NCBI GenBank assembly: GCA_016791085.1 | Contig: JAEUNN010000231.1 | Coordinates: 1 to 14,214 of the forward strand | DNA length: 14,214 nucleotides | Direction: 5' to 3' | DNA from: Rhodocyclaceae bacterium | GTDB taxonomy: Bacteria > Pseudomonadota > Gammaproteobacteria > Burkholderiales > Rhodocyclaceae | Shown: piece after piece, positions 1 through 6,553 of the stretch | How the letters are laid out: every line of letters begins with the position of its first letter | Numbering within the stretch: the first letter of the stretch is position 1 | The notes under the pieces: generated by a model | Databases searched by the model: none | What the model was told of the DNA's origin: nothing | The model's input: only the letters and a program-made list of their open reading frames with translations | Made by a program: the position numbers and the translations under genes

Positions 1-4
1 GCAA

Positions 5-20
5 TGGCATGGAATCTGCT
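5..20 (+). promoter_or_regulatory. sigma-54 (-24/-12) promoter of glnA
   Basis: TGGCATG (5-11), four bases, then CTGCT (16-20). The invariant GG (6-7) and GC (18-19) are separated by exactly 10 nt, as RpoN promoters require, with two mismatches to TGGCACG-N4-TTGCW. Transcription would start near 31, leaving a leader of about 44 nt that contains the GGAGG ribosome binding site. RpoN/NtrC control of glnA is established in proteobacteria. NtrC enhancer sites would lie upstream of the window and cannot be seen. Confidence 0.75.
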
Positions 21-74
21 TCCCACCTGCATGCGTTTTTACCACGTACACCTATTTCTGGAGGCTTCAAAGAT

Positions 75-1484
75 ATGACCCCGCAACAAGTAATGGACCT
101 GGTGAAAGAGAAAGAGGTCAAGTTCGTCGACTTCCGCTTTACCGACACGCGCGGCAAAGAACAACACGTCGGCGTACCGGTCCAGGCATTCGAAATGGAC
201 AAGTTCGAAAGCGGCCACGCCTTCGACGGCTCCTCGATTGCGGGCTGGAAAGGCATCCAGGCCTCCGACATGCTGCTCATGCCGGATCCGGAAACCGCCT
301 ACATCGATCCGTTCATGGATGAAACCACGCTGGTGCTGAGTTGCGACGTGCTCGAACCGTCCGACGGCAAGGGCTATGACCGCGATCCGCGTTCGATCGC
401 CAAGCGCGCCGAAGCCTACCTCAAGAGTTCCGGCATCGGCGACGTGGCCTTTTTCGGCCCGGAACCCGAATTTTTCATTTTCGACGCGGTGGAATGGTCG
501 GTCGACATGTCCGGCTCCTACTGCAAGGTGTTCTCCGAAGAAGCCGCTTGGTCGTCCTCGGAAAAATACGAAGGTGGCAACACCGGTCACCGCCCCGGCG
601 TCAAGGGTGGTTATTTCCCGGTCCCGCCGATCGATAGCCTCAACGACATCCGCGCCGCCATGTGTCTGGCGCTGGCCGATTGCGGCGTCGAAGTCGAAGT
701 TCACCACCACGAAGTGGCCACCGCCGGCCAGTGCGAAATCGGTACCAAATTTGGTCCGCTGGTGCGCCGCGCCGACATGACCCAGGTGCTCAAGTACGTC
801 GTGCAGAACGTCGCGCACAGCTACGGCAAAACCGTGACCTTCATGCCCAAGCCCATCGTCGGTGACAATGGCTCCGGCATGCACGTGCATATGTCGATCT
901 GGAAGGACGGCAAGAACCTGTTCGACGGCAACGGCTACGCCGGCCTGTCCGAATTCGCGCTGTACTACATCGGCGGTGTGATCAAGCACGCCCGTGCGTT
1001 GAACGCCATCACCAACCCGGGCACCAACTCCTACAAGCGTCTGGTGCCGGGCTTCGAAGCGCCGGTCAAGCTGGCCTATTCGGCCCGCAACCGTTCCGCG
1101 TCGATCCGCATTCCCTACGTCAACAGCCCGAAGGCGCGTCGTATCGAAGTGCGCTTCCCGGATCCGACCAGCAACCCCTACCTGGCTTTCACGGCCTTGA
1201 TGATGGCCGGGCTGGATGGCGTGCAGAACAAGATTCACCCCGGCGACCCGGCCGACAAGAATCTGTACGACCTGCCGCCCGAAGAAGACGCGAAAATCCC
1301 GACCGTGTGTTCGTCGCTCGATCAGGCGTTGGATTACCTGGACAAGGACCGCGAGTTCCTGACGCGTGGTGGTGTGTTCAGCAACGACATGATCGACGCC
1401 TACATCGCACTCAAGATGGAAGAAGTCACGCGTTTCCGCATGACCACCCATCCGGTCGAGTACGACATGTACTACTCCTGCTAA
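75..1484 (+). CDS. glnA: glutamine synthetase, type I (GS-I-beta)
   Basis: Makes glutamine from glutamate, ammonia and ATP as a cytoplasmic dodecamer; the main ammonia-assimilating enzyme. From ATG 75 the protein is 469 aa, the same length as E. coli GlnA. The N-terminal beta-grasp carries KFVDFRFTDTRGKEQH and FDGSSIAGW. The catalytic part carries GDNGSGMHVHMSIW and NPGTNSYKRLVPGFEAP. Tyr398 in NLYDLPP matches the tyrosine adenylylated by GlnE, so activity is probably controlled by the GlnB/GlnE cascade. ATG 75 is preferred because GGAGG lies at 60-64 and family homology begins there. The in-frame ATG at 9 lies inside the sigma-54 promoter and upstream of its predicted start site. All 21 isoleucines use ATC or ATT, unlike the neighbours, which fits very high expression. 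The gene ends in a strong terminator. Confidence 0.97.
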   Translation: MTPQQVMDLVKEKEVKFVDFRFTDTRGKEQHVGVPVQAFEMDKFESGHAFDGSSIAGWKGIQASDMLLMPDPETAYIDPFMDETTLVLSCDVLEPSDGKGYDRDPRSIAKRAEAYLKSSGIGDVAFFGPEPEFFIFDAVEWSVDMSGSYCKVFSEEAAWSSSEKYEGGNTGHRPGVKGGYFPVPPIDSLNDIRAAMCLALADCGVEVEVHHHEVATAGQCEIGTKFGPLVRRADMTQVLKYVVQNVAHSYGKTVTFMPKPIVGDNGSGMHVHMSIWKDGKNLFDGNGYAGLSEFALYYIGGVIKHARALNAITNPGTNSYKRLVPGFEAPVKLAYSARNRSASIRIPYVNSPKARRIEVRFPDPTSNPYLAFTALMMAGLDGVQNKIHPGDPADKNLYDLPPEEDAKIPTVCSSLDQALDYLDKDREFLTRGGVFSNDMIDAYIALKMEEVTRFRMTTHPVEYDMYYSC

Positions 1485-1487
1485 GCA

Positions 1488-1509
1488 CATCCCGGCTACG
1501 GCCGGGATG
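1488..1509 (+). terminator. GC-rich hairpin with UACG tetraloop after glnA
   Basis: A perfect 9-bp inverted repeat, CATCCCGGC (1488-1496) and GCCGGGATG (1501-1509), is capped by TACG and starts 3 nt after the glnA stop. C(UACG)G is a UNCG-class stable loop. There is no T tract directly after it, so it is probably a 3'-end protecting or helper hairpin for the terminator just downstream. Confidence 0.7.
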
Positions 1510-1517
1510 CGCGGCGC

Positions 1518-1549
1518 AAAAAAGACGGCCTTCGGGTCGTCTTTTTTTT
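1518..1549 (+). terminator. rho-independent terminator of glnA
   Basis: Stem GACGGCC (1524-1530) pairs with GGTCGTC (1535-1541) with one G-U pair, closed by a TTCG loop and followed by eight T (1542-1549). The six A before the stem can pair with the T run, lengthening the hairpin and allowing function in both directions. It should stop most glnA transcripts before the DUF4124 and ntrBC genes. Confidence 0.93.
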
Positions 1550-1600
1550 CGTCCGCGGCGTTGTACCCTCACGCGCGGGGCGCTTCGCGGCGATCGCGGT

Positions 1601-1629
1601 TTGTCAAGCGGCCCGGCTTTCCCTACACT
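1601..1629 (+). promoter_or_regulatory. sigma-70-type promoter of the DUF4124 gene
   Basis: TTGTCA (1601-1606, 5 of 6 matches to -35) is followed after 17 nt by TACACT (1624-1629, 4 of 6 matches to -10). Predicted start is near 1636, about 27 nt before the ATG. Placed directly after the glnA terminator, it would make the downstream gene independent of glnA. Confidence 0.6.
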
Positions 1630-1662
1630 TGAGGCGCTACCTCAACAATCGAGTCCCGACGC

Positions 1663-2130
1663 ATGATCCGCAATGGAAAACAGTTTGCCGCCGTCGCCCT
1701 GCTGCTGGCCGCGCTGCCGGCAGCGGCAGATGTCTACAAATGTACCGACGACGAAGGCCATGTGACCTATACGAATCAGAAGCCGGCGCCCAAAGGTTGC
1801 AAGCTGCTGTCGGTGGAGCAGCCGGTAAGCGCCGTGCCGGCCACGCGCAATCCCGCCCGTACCGGCGCAGGTTTTCCCAGGGTGGACGGCGATACCCAGA
1901 AAGCCCGCGATACCGATCGCCGCCGCATCCTCGAAGGCGAGTTGGCCAGCGAGAAAAAATATTTGGACGAAGCTCGCCAGGCTTTGGCCACGGGCGAGGC
2001 GGAACGCCAGGGCGACGAGCGCAATTACCAGAAATACACCGACCGCGTGCAGCGTCTCAAGGACGAAGTGGCCGTGCATGAGCGTAACGTGCAGGCGCTG
2101 CAGCGCGAAATTTCCAATCTCCCGCAGTGA
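1663..2130 (+). CDS. exported DUF4124 domain protein with C-terminal coiled coil
   Basis: 155 aa. Residues 1-22 look like a Sec signal peptide: a short basic start, a hydrophobic stretch (AAVALLLAALPAAA), and likely cleavage before DVYKC. The mature N-terminus, DVYKCTDDEGHVTYTNQKP, is the hallmark of DUF4124: a Tyr-Lys-Cys start, a DxxG turn and a VxYTxxP strand, with a second Cys in KGCKLL. Residues about 80-150 are rich in Glu, Lys, Arg and Gln with leucine spacing, suggesting a coiled coil. The function of the family is not known; a periplasmic or envelope location is inferred. It lies between glnA and ntrB but has its own promoter, and no obvious Shine-Dalgarno precedes ATG 1663. A nitrogen-related role is not shown by the sequence. 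Confidence 0.85.
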   Translation: MIRNGKQFAAVALLLAALPAAADVYKCTDDEGHVTYTNQKPAPKGCKLLSVEQPVSAVPATRNPARTGAGFPRVDGDTQKARDTDRRRILEGELASEKKYLDEARQALATGEAERQGDERNYQKYTDRVQRLKDEVAVHERNVQALQREISNLPQ

Positions 2131-2138
2131 ATCCGGCG

Positions 2139-2160
2139 CCAGGGCAATACGCCCCTGGTT
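2139..2160 (+). terminator. possible weak terminator after the DUF4124 gene
   Basis: CCAGGG (2139-2144) and CCCTGG (2153-2158) form a 6-bp stem with an 8-nt loop, 8 nt after the stop codon and followed only by TTTGCGG. The T tract is too short for a confident call. Confidence 0.3.
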
Positions 2161-2227
2161 TGCGGCCGCTGTTTCGGGCGCTGGAACTATCCCCCGCAAA
2201 ATCCCCCGGCAATTTAGTCCTACTCAT

Positions 2228-2248
2228 GCCAGCCGTCCGCGGGCTGGC
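2228..2248 (+). other. inverted repeat upstream of glnL
   Basis: A perfect 7-bp inverted repeat, GCCAGCC (2228-2234) and GGCTGGC (2242-2248), has a 7-nt spacer. It abuts the sigma-54-like element that starts at 2251 and is followed by T-rich sequence. It could be a terminator hairpin for the upstream gene or an operator for ntrBC. It does not match the NtrC site TGCACCA-N5-TGGTGCA. Confidence 0.35.
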
Positions 2249-2250
2249 TT

Positions 2251-2266
2251 TGGCGTGCTTTTTGCT
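2251..2266 (+). promoter_or_regulatory. sigma-54-like element upstream of glnL
   Basis: TGGCGTG (2251-2257), CTTT, TTGCT (2262-2266), with GG (2252-2253) and GC (2264-2265) 10 nt apart and a pyrimidine before the T. Only two positions differ from TGGCACG-N4-TTGCW. The predicted start near 2277 lies just 2 nt before ATG 2279, so a transcript from here would be almost leaderless. That makes the call uncertain despite the good match. Confidence 0.4.
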
Positions 2267-2278
2267 TCTATGGGGCGC

Positions 2279-3358
2279 ATGAACCCTGCATCTTCGGACG
2301 GCAACCCATTCGGCGGACTGGACCTCCTGGCTACGGCCGTGGTGGTATGCCGCGCCGACCGTACGATTTGCTATCTGAATCCGGCCGCGGAAAACCTGTT
2401 CGCGGTGAGCGACCGTTCGCTGCGCGGAAAGGCGCTGGATCAACTGGTGGGTACGCCGTTCGGCCTGTCCGATGCGCTCGACAATGCGCTGCGCAACAAC
2501 TGGAGCTATACCGGCACCAATATTTGCGTGGTGCGCAAGGGCATGGAAGATTTGCAGCTCGACTGCACGGTTACGCCCGTGGAGTCCGAATGCGCCAAAT
2601 TGGTGCTTGAATTCCGGCCCATAGACCAGCAATTGCGCGTGACGCGCGAAGAGCGCTTTCTGGAACAGCAGCAGGTCACGCGCGAACTGATACGCAACCT
2701 CGCGCACGAAATCAAAAATCCGCTGGGCGGCATACGTGGATCGGCGCAATTGCTGGAACGCGAACTGGCCAATCCGGCCCTGTCGGAATATACCCAGGTC
2801 ATCATCAACGAGGCCGACCGGCTGCAGGACCTCATGAACCGGCTGTTGAGCTCGCACCGGCAAATGCATCCGACGCGGCTCAATTTTCATGAAATCGTCG
2901 AGCGCGTGCGCGTGCTCACCATGGCCGAATATCCGCGCATCACGTTCCAGCGCGATTACGACGCCAGTCTGCCGGACATTACGGGCGACCGCGAACAGCT
3001 CGTGCAGACCTTGCTGAATATCGTGCGCAATGCGGCGCAGGCGCTGGGCGGCAACGGAGAAATCCAGCTGCGCACGCGCGCGCGCCGGCAGGTTACGCTG
3101 GCCAAGCGGCGCTATCGCCTGGCGCTGGAACTGCAAGTCATAGATAACGGTCCCGGGGTACCCGCGGACATACGCGACAAAATTTTCTTTCCGCTCGTGT
3201 CCGGTCGCGAGGAGGGCACGGGACTTGGACTCACGCTGGCACAAAGTTTCGTGCATCAGCACCACGGCACGATAGAAGTCGACTCGCGGCCCGGCAGGAC
3301 CTGCTTCACGCTGTTGCTGCCGTACGCGAATGGAAAACACACGGAGATAGCCGCATGA
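2279..3358 (+). CDS. glnL: nitrogen regulation sensor histidine kinase NtrB
   Basis: Cytoplasmic kinase/phosphatase that phosphorylates NtrC under nitrogen limitation and is controlled by PII (GlnB). 359 aa from ATG 2279 (E. coli NtrB 349). An N-terminal PAS domain spans about 10-120. The H-box is NLAHEIKNPLGG with phospho-acceptor His143. The ATPase domain has an N-box with Asn251 (NIVRNAAQAL), a G1 box DNGPGVP (289-295), an F-box FFPLVSG and a G2 box GTGLGL (313-318). There is no membrane segment, as expected for NtrB. The start is uncertain: ATG 2270, three codons upstream, is in frame, and neither ATG has a well-placed Shine-Dalgarno. The open frame extends back to 2078, but that part overlaps the DUF4124 gene and has no family similarity. 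Its TGA overlaps the glnG ATG by 4 nt, implying translational coupling. Several isoleucines are ATA. Confidence 0.95.
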   Translation: MNPASSDGNPFGGLDLLATAVVVCRADRTICYLNPAAENLFAVSDRSLRGKALDQLVGTPFGLSDALDNALRNNWSYTGTNICVVRKGMEDLQLDCTVTPVESECAKLVLEFRPIDQQLRVTREERFLEQQQVTRELIRNLAHEIKNPLGGIRGSAQLLERELANPALSEYTQVIINEADRLQDLMNRLLSSHRQMHPTRLNFHEIVERVRVLTMAEYPRITFQRDYDASLPDITGDREQLVQTLLNIVRNAAQALGGNGEIQLRTRARRQVTLAKRRYRLALELQVIDNGPGVPADIRDKIFFPLVSGREEGTGLGLTLAQSFVHQHHGTIEVDSRPGRTCFTLLLPYANGKHTEIAA

Positions 3359-4779
3359 ATCCGGTCTGGATCGTTGATGATGATCGTTCCATACGCTGGG
3401 TGCTCGAAAAAGCGCTCACGCGCGAAGAAATACCCTGCCGCAGTTTCGCGTCGGCCTCCGACGCCTTCGCCGCCATGGACGACGGCGAAGCACCGCAAGT
3501 CGTGGTGTCCGACATACGCATGCCGGGCGAGTCGGGGCTCACCCTGCTGCAGAAGGTGAAAGAGCGCTATCCGCAAATGCCGGTCATCATCATGACCGCG
3601 TATTCGGACCTGGATAGCGCCGTGGCGGCATTTCAGGGCGGTGCGTTCGAGTATCTGCCCAAGCCTTTCGATGTCGATCAGGCGCTGGACCTGGTGCGCC
3701 GCGCCATCGACGAAAGCACGCGGCGCGACGACGAGCCGACCGAATCCACCATGGCGCCGGAAATCCTGGGCCAGGCGCCGGCCATGCAGGAGGTGTTCCG
3801 CGCCATCGGCCGGCTGTCGCAAAGCCACGCCACGGTGCTCATCAACGGTGAGTCCGGCACCGGCAAGGAACTGGTGGCGCGCGCGCTGCACCGGCATTCG
3901 CCGCGCCGCGACCATCCGTTCATCGCCATCAACACCGCCGCGATTCCGCGCGACCTGCTCGAATCCGAACTGTTCGGCCACGAGCGCGGCGCCTTCACGG
4001 GCGCCACGGCGATGCGCCGCGGGCGCTTCGAACAAGCCGAAAACGGCACGCTGTTTCTGGACGAAATCGGCGACATGCCGGCCGAGTTGCAAACCCGGCT
4101 GTTGCGCGTGCTGTCGGACGGAAATTTTTACCGCGTCGGCGGCCACGCCCCGATACGCGCCAATGTGCGCGTGATCGCCGCGACCCATCAGGATTTGGAA
4201 GAGCGCGTGCGCCAGGGCCTGTTCCGCGAAGACCTGTTTCACCGCCTCAACGTGATCCGCCTGCGCCTGCCGCCGCTGCGCGAACGGCGCGACGACATTC
4301 CGCTGCTGGTGCGCCACTTCCTCACGCGCAGCGCGCACGAACTGACCGTGGAGCCCAAGCGCCTGTCGGAATCGGCCATCAAATATCTGGCCACACTGGA
4401 ATTTCCGGGCAATGTGCGGCAACTGGAAAACCTCTGCCACTGGCTCACCGTGATGGCGCCGGGGCAAACCATAGAGGTGGGCGACCTGCCGCCGGAAATG
4501 CGCGGCGAGCCGCAGCGCGACACGCCGCAGGACTGGCTGTCGGTGTTGCGCGGCGAAGCCGACCGCATGCTGGCGCGGCGCCATGGCGAAGTGTGGGATT
4601 TGCTCACGCGCCAGTTCGAGCGCACCCTGATAGAGCGCGCGCTGGCCGCCACCGGCGGGCGCCGCATCGAAGCGTCCCAGCTGTTGGGCATAGGCCGCAA
4701 TACCATCACGCGCAAAATCCAGGAACTGGGCATAGAAGAAAGCCGCAATTCTTCCGACGACGCGGACGGCCGCGGCTAG
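3355..4779 (+). CDS. glnG: nitrogen regulation response regulator NtrC
   Basis: Sigma-54-dependent activator of nitrogen-assimilation genes. 474 aa (E. coli 469). The receiver domain (about 1-120) has acidic Asp8-Asp10, phospho-acceptor Asp53 in SDIRMPG, and the conserved Lys in PKPF. The AAA+ domain (about 140-380) has Walker A GESGTGK (165-171), the sigma-54 contact loop GAFTGA (212-217) and Walker B LFLDEIGD with Asp236-Glu237. The C-terminal Fis-type helix-turn-helix is at about 436-458 (ASQLLGIGRNTITRKIQELG). All key residues are present. GGAG at 3343-3346 lies 8 nt before the ATG, which overlaps the glnL stop. It likely activates the glnA promoter at the window's left end. Eight of its 26 isoleucines are ATA, unusual for such GC-rich DNA. 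Confidence 0.97.
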   Translation: MNPVWIVDDDRSIRWVLEKALTREEIPCRSFASASDAFAAMDDGEAPQVVVSDIRMPGESGLTLLQKVKERYPQMPVIIMTAYSDLDSAVAAFQGGAFEYLPKPFDVDQALDLVRRAIDESTRRDDEPTESTMAPEILGQAPAMQEVFRAIGRLSQSHATVLINGESGTGKELVARALHRHSPRRDHPFIAINTAAIPRDLLESELFGHERGAFTGATAMRRGRFEQAENGTLFLDEIGDMPAELQTRLLRVLSDGNFYRVGGHAPIRANVRVIAATHQDLEERVRQGLFREDLFHRLNVIRLRLPPLRERRDDIPLLVRHFLTRSAHELTVEPKRLSESAIKYLATLEFPGNVRQLENLCHWLTVMAPGQTIEVGDLPPEMRGEPQRDTPQDWLSVLRGEADRMLARRHGEVWDLLTRQFERTLIERALAATGGRRIEASQLLGIGRNTITRKIQELGIEESRNSSDDADGRG

Positions 4780-4781
4780 AG

Positions 4782-4814
4782 CGGGCGCCGGCCCGGCCTG
4801 CGTGCACGCGCCCG
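4782..4814 (+). terminator. possible hairpin at the end of ntrBC
   Basis: CGGGCGC (4782-4788) pairs with GCGCCCG (4808-4814) starting 2 nt after the glnG stop, with a 19-nt GC-rich loop that can fold further. No T tract follows, so it may be only a 3'-end structure. The rest of the 162-nt gap before birA shows a 12-bp palindrome (GCCGCGCGCGGC, 4827-4838) and no convincing -35/-10 pair. Confidence 0.3.
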
Positions 4815-4941
4815 GATGACCACGCCGCCGCGCGCGGCAGGGCTGCGTGCCGGCCGGATGCCGAAAAGTGCCTCAAATCCGGCAACCTCGTCCGTGCTTA
4901 GCGAGTAGCATGTTTACCGTCACAAAAGGCGGGGACAAACC

Positions 4942-5757
4942 GTGCACGAGCTGACTTCATCAACACTGGACGCAGCGCGTCTGACGCAGGCCCTGGGGGA
5001 TAGCGCGGGCGCCTACGAACTGCGCTGGCTGCCGGTGTGCGCCAGTACCAATAGCGTGCTGCTGGAATTTCCGGCGCCGCCGCCGGGGGCCCCGGCCACC
5101 GTGCTGGTGGCGGACGCGCAAAGCGCCGGCCGCGGCCGGCGCGGGCGCGCCTGGCTGTCACAGCCCGGCGCGGGCCTCACCTTTTCGCTGCGGCGCAGCT
5201 TCGACCTGCCCAATATGGCCGGCATGACGGGCTTGAGCCTGGTGGTCGGGCTGGCGGTGGCGGCGGCGCTGGAAAATCTGGGCGCCGCCGGCTTAGGGCT
5301 CAAGTGGCCCAATGACATCGAAGCCGGCGGGTGCAAACTGGGCGGCGTGCTGGTCGAACTGGGGTCGGCGCAGGGGGCCGTCTGGGCGGTCATGGGCATA
5401 GGCATCAATCTGACGCTGCCGGCGTCGCTGCGCGCCGAAATCGACGTGCCCGCCACCGACCTGGCCACGCTGCTGGGCCAGCCGCCCGAGCGCGAAGCCG
5501 TGCTGGCCGCGATACTCGTGGAACTGGCCGGACGGCTGGCGGAATTCGAGCGCAAGGGCTTCGCGCCGTTTGCGGGCGCCTGGCAGGTCCGCAACGTGCA
5601 TGCCGGACGCGAAGTGCGCATCGTCGATGACGGCCGCGTGGTGCAGCAGGGCCTGTGCCTGGGCGTGGCTGCCGACGGTGCGCTGCTGCTGCAAACCCCT
5701 GCCGGCGTGCAGGCCGTGATCGCCGGCGACGTAAGCCTGCGCGCGGCCGGGGACTGA
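4942..5757 (+). CDS. birA: biotin--[acetyl-CoA-carboxylase] ligase, catalytic form without DNA-binding domain
   Basis: Activates biotin with ATP and attaches it to the BCCP subunit of acetyl-CoA carboxylase. 271 aa, against 321 in bifunctional E. coli BirA. Only about 30 residues precede the catalytic STN motif (35-37), so the N-terminal winged helix is absent and it should not act as the biotin-operon repressor. The biotinyl-AMP loop GRGRRGRAW is at 63-71, KWPND at 121-125, and Lys132 in KLGGVLVEL matches the catalytic lysine. GIGINL and a C-terminal SH3-like part (about 225-271) follow. The GTG start is supported by AGGCGGGG (4928-4934), 7 nt upstream. The stop is 3 nt before coaX, so the two are probably co-transcribed. 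Confidence 0.93.
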   Translation: MHELTSSTLDAARLTQALGDSAGAYELRWLPVCASTNSVLLEFPAPPPGAPATVLVADAQSAGRGRRGRAWLSQPGAGLTFSLRRSFDLPNMAGMTGLSLVVGLAVAAALENLGAAGLGLKWPNDIEAGGCKLGGVLVELGSAQGAVWAVMGIGINLTLPASLRAEIDVPATDLATLLGQPPEREAVLAAILVELAGRLAEFERKGFAPFAGAWQVRNVHAGREVRIVDDGRVVQQGLCLGVAADGALLLQTPAGVQAVIAGDVSLRAAGD

Positions 5758-5760
5758 ACC

Positions 5761-6480
5761 ATGCTGCTGGTCGTCGATAGCGGAAATACCCGCGTCAAAT
5801 GGGGTCTGCGCGAGCGCGGCGGCTGGAAGGCAGCGGGCGTGTTCGAGCACGCGCGGCTGGCCGATATTTCCGCGCTGTGCGAACTGTGGGCCGGCGTGCA
5901 TGCCGCGGCCTATTGCAACGTGGCCGGCGCCACGGTCGAATCCAACCTGCGCGCCGCGCTCGCCGCGCTGGGTGTCACGGCGCGGCGCGCCATCGCGTTG
6001 CCGCGCCAGTGTGGCGTGCAGAACGGCTACGCCAGTCCGGCCCAGCTCGGCGCGGACCGCTGGGCGGCGCTCATCGGCGCGCGCACCCTGCACGCCGGTG
6101 CCGCGCTGGTGGTGTGCGCCGGTACCGCCACCACGGTGGATTTGCTGGACAGGCACGGCATATTCCGCGGCGGCCTCATCCTGCCCGGGCTGGAACTCAT
6201 GCTGTCCTCGCTGGCCCAGGGCACCGCGCAACTGCCGCGCTCGCAAGGCGACGTTGTGGCGCTGCCGCGCTCCACCCAGGATGCCATCATGAGCGGCTGC
6301 GTGGCCGCCCAACTGGGCGCCATCCTGCGCATGTGGGCGCAGATCGCGACCCCCGACGACGCCGTCTGCCTCATATCGGGCGGCGCGCGCCATTTGCTCG
6401 CGCGCCACCTGACGCTGCCGCTGCGCGAAGTCGAACACCTCGTTCTGGAAGGCCTGGCGCGCATCGCCGAGGAGCAGTAA
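5761..6480 (+). CDS. coaX: type III pantothenate kinase
   Basis: Catalyses the first committed step of coenzyme A synthesis, ATP-dependent phosphorylation of pantothenate. 239 aa. The N-terminal phosphate motif is DSGNTRVKWG with Asp6. The pantothenate site is QLGADRWAALIGA with Asp99 and Arg100. The second phosphate motif is GTATTVD (121-127), followed by GGLILPGLELM. These are the three diagnostic motifs of the ASKHA-fold type III enzyme, which is insensitive to CoA feedback and uses a monovalent cation. The homologue in Bordetella is known as Baf. The gene lies 3 nt after birA, a pairing common in betaproteobacteria, and shares the run with coaE, which makes the last CoA step. Confidence 0.95.
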   Translation: MLLVVDSGNTRVKWGLRERGGWKAAGVFEHARLADISALCELWAGVHAAAYCNVAGATVESNLRAALAALGVTARRAIALPRQCGVQNGYASPAQLGADRWAALIGARTLHAGAALVVCAGTATTVDLLDRHGIFRGGLILPGLELMLSSLAQGTAQLPRSQGDVVALPRSTQDAIMSGCVAAQLGAILRMWAQIATPDDAVCLISGGARHLLARHLTLPLREVEHLVLEGLARIAEEQ

Positions 6481-6553
6481 TCCTTCTGGCATGGCCGGTG
6501 CGGTGTGGCGGCTGCCGCACGCAGGCCCCGGAAACTTGAGGTACATTGCGCGC

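Noticed and set aside
9..74. ATG at 9 as an earlier start of glnA
   Set aside because: It overlaps the sigma-54 promoter, lies before the predicted transcript start and adds 22 residues without family similarity; ATG 75 has GGAGG.
39..1490. 483-codon open frame on the minus strand opposite glnA
   Set aside because: Exact antisense of an unambiguous glnA; its His/Arg/Gly-rich product matches no family and arises from GC codon bias.
2139..2162. CCA...TGG inverted repeat as an NtrC binding site
   Set aside because: The half-sites are 14 nt apart and diverge from TGCACCA-N5-TGGTGCA; a weak hairpin is the better reading.
2057..3340. 427-codon minus-strand frame opposite ntrB
   Set aside because: Shadow of glnL; no recognisable motif.
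3256..4584. 442-codon minus-strand frame opposite ntrC
   Set aside because: Shadow of glnG; composition is Arg/His/Ala-rich with no domain.
4827..4838. Palindrome GCCGCGCGCGGC in the glnG-birA gap
   Set aside because: Short alternating GC palindromes are expected by chance in this GC-rich DNA; no further support.
4906..4911. TAGCAT as a -10 for birA (also seen at 9103-9108 before yacG)
   Set aside because: Only 4 of 6 matches and no -35 at suitable spacing in either place.
6487..6502. Sigma-54-like TGGCATG-N4-GTGCG before the SPOR gene
   Set aside because: Spacing is right but the -12 box is GTGC, not TTGC; two key positions are wrong and there is no functional reason for it.
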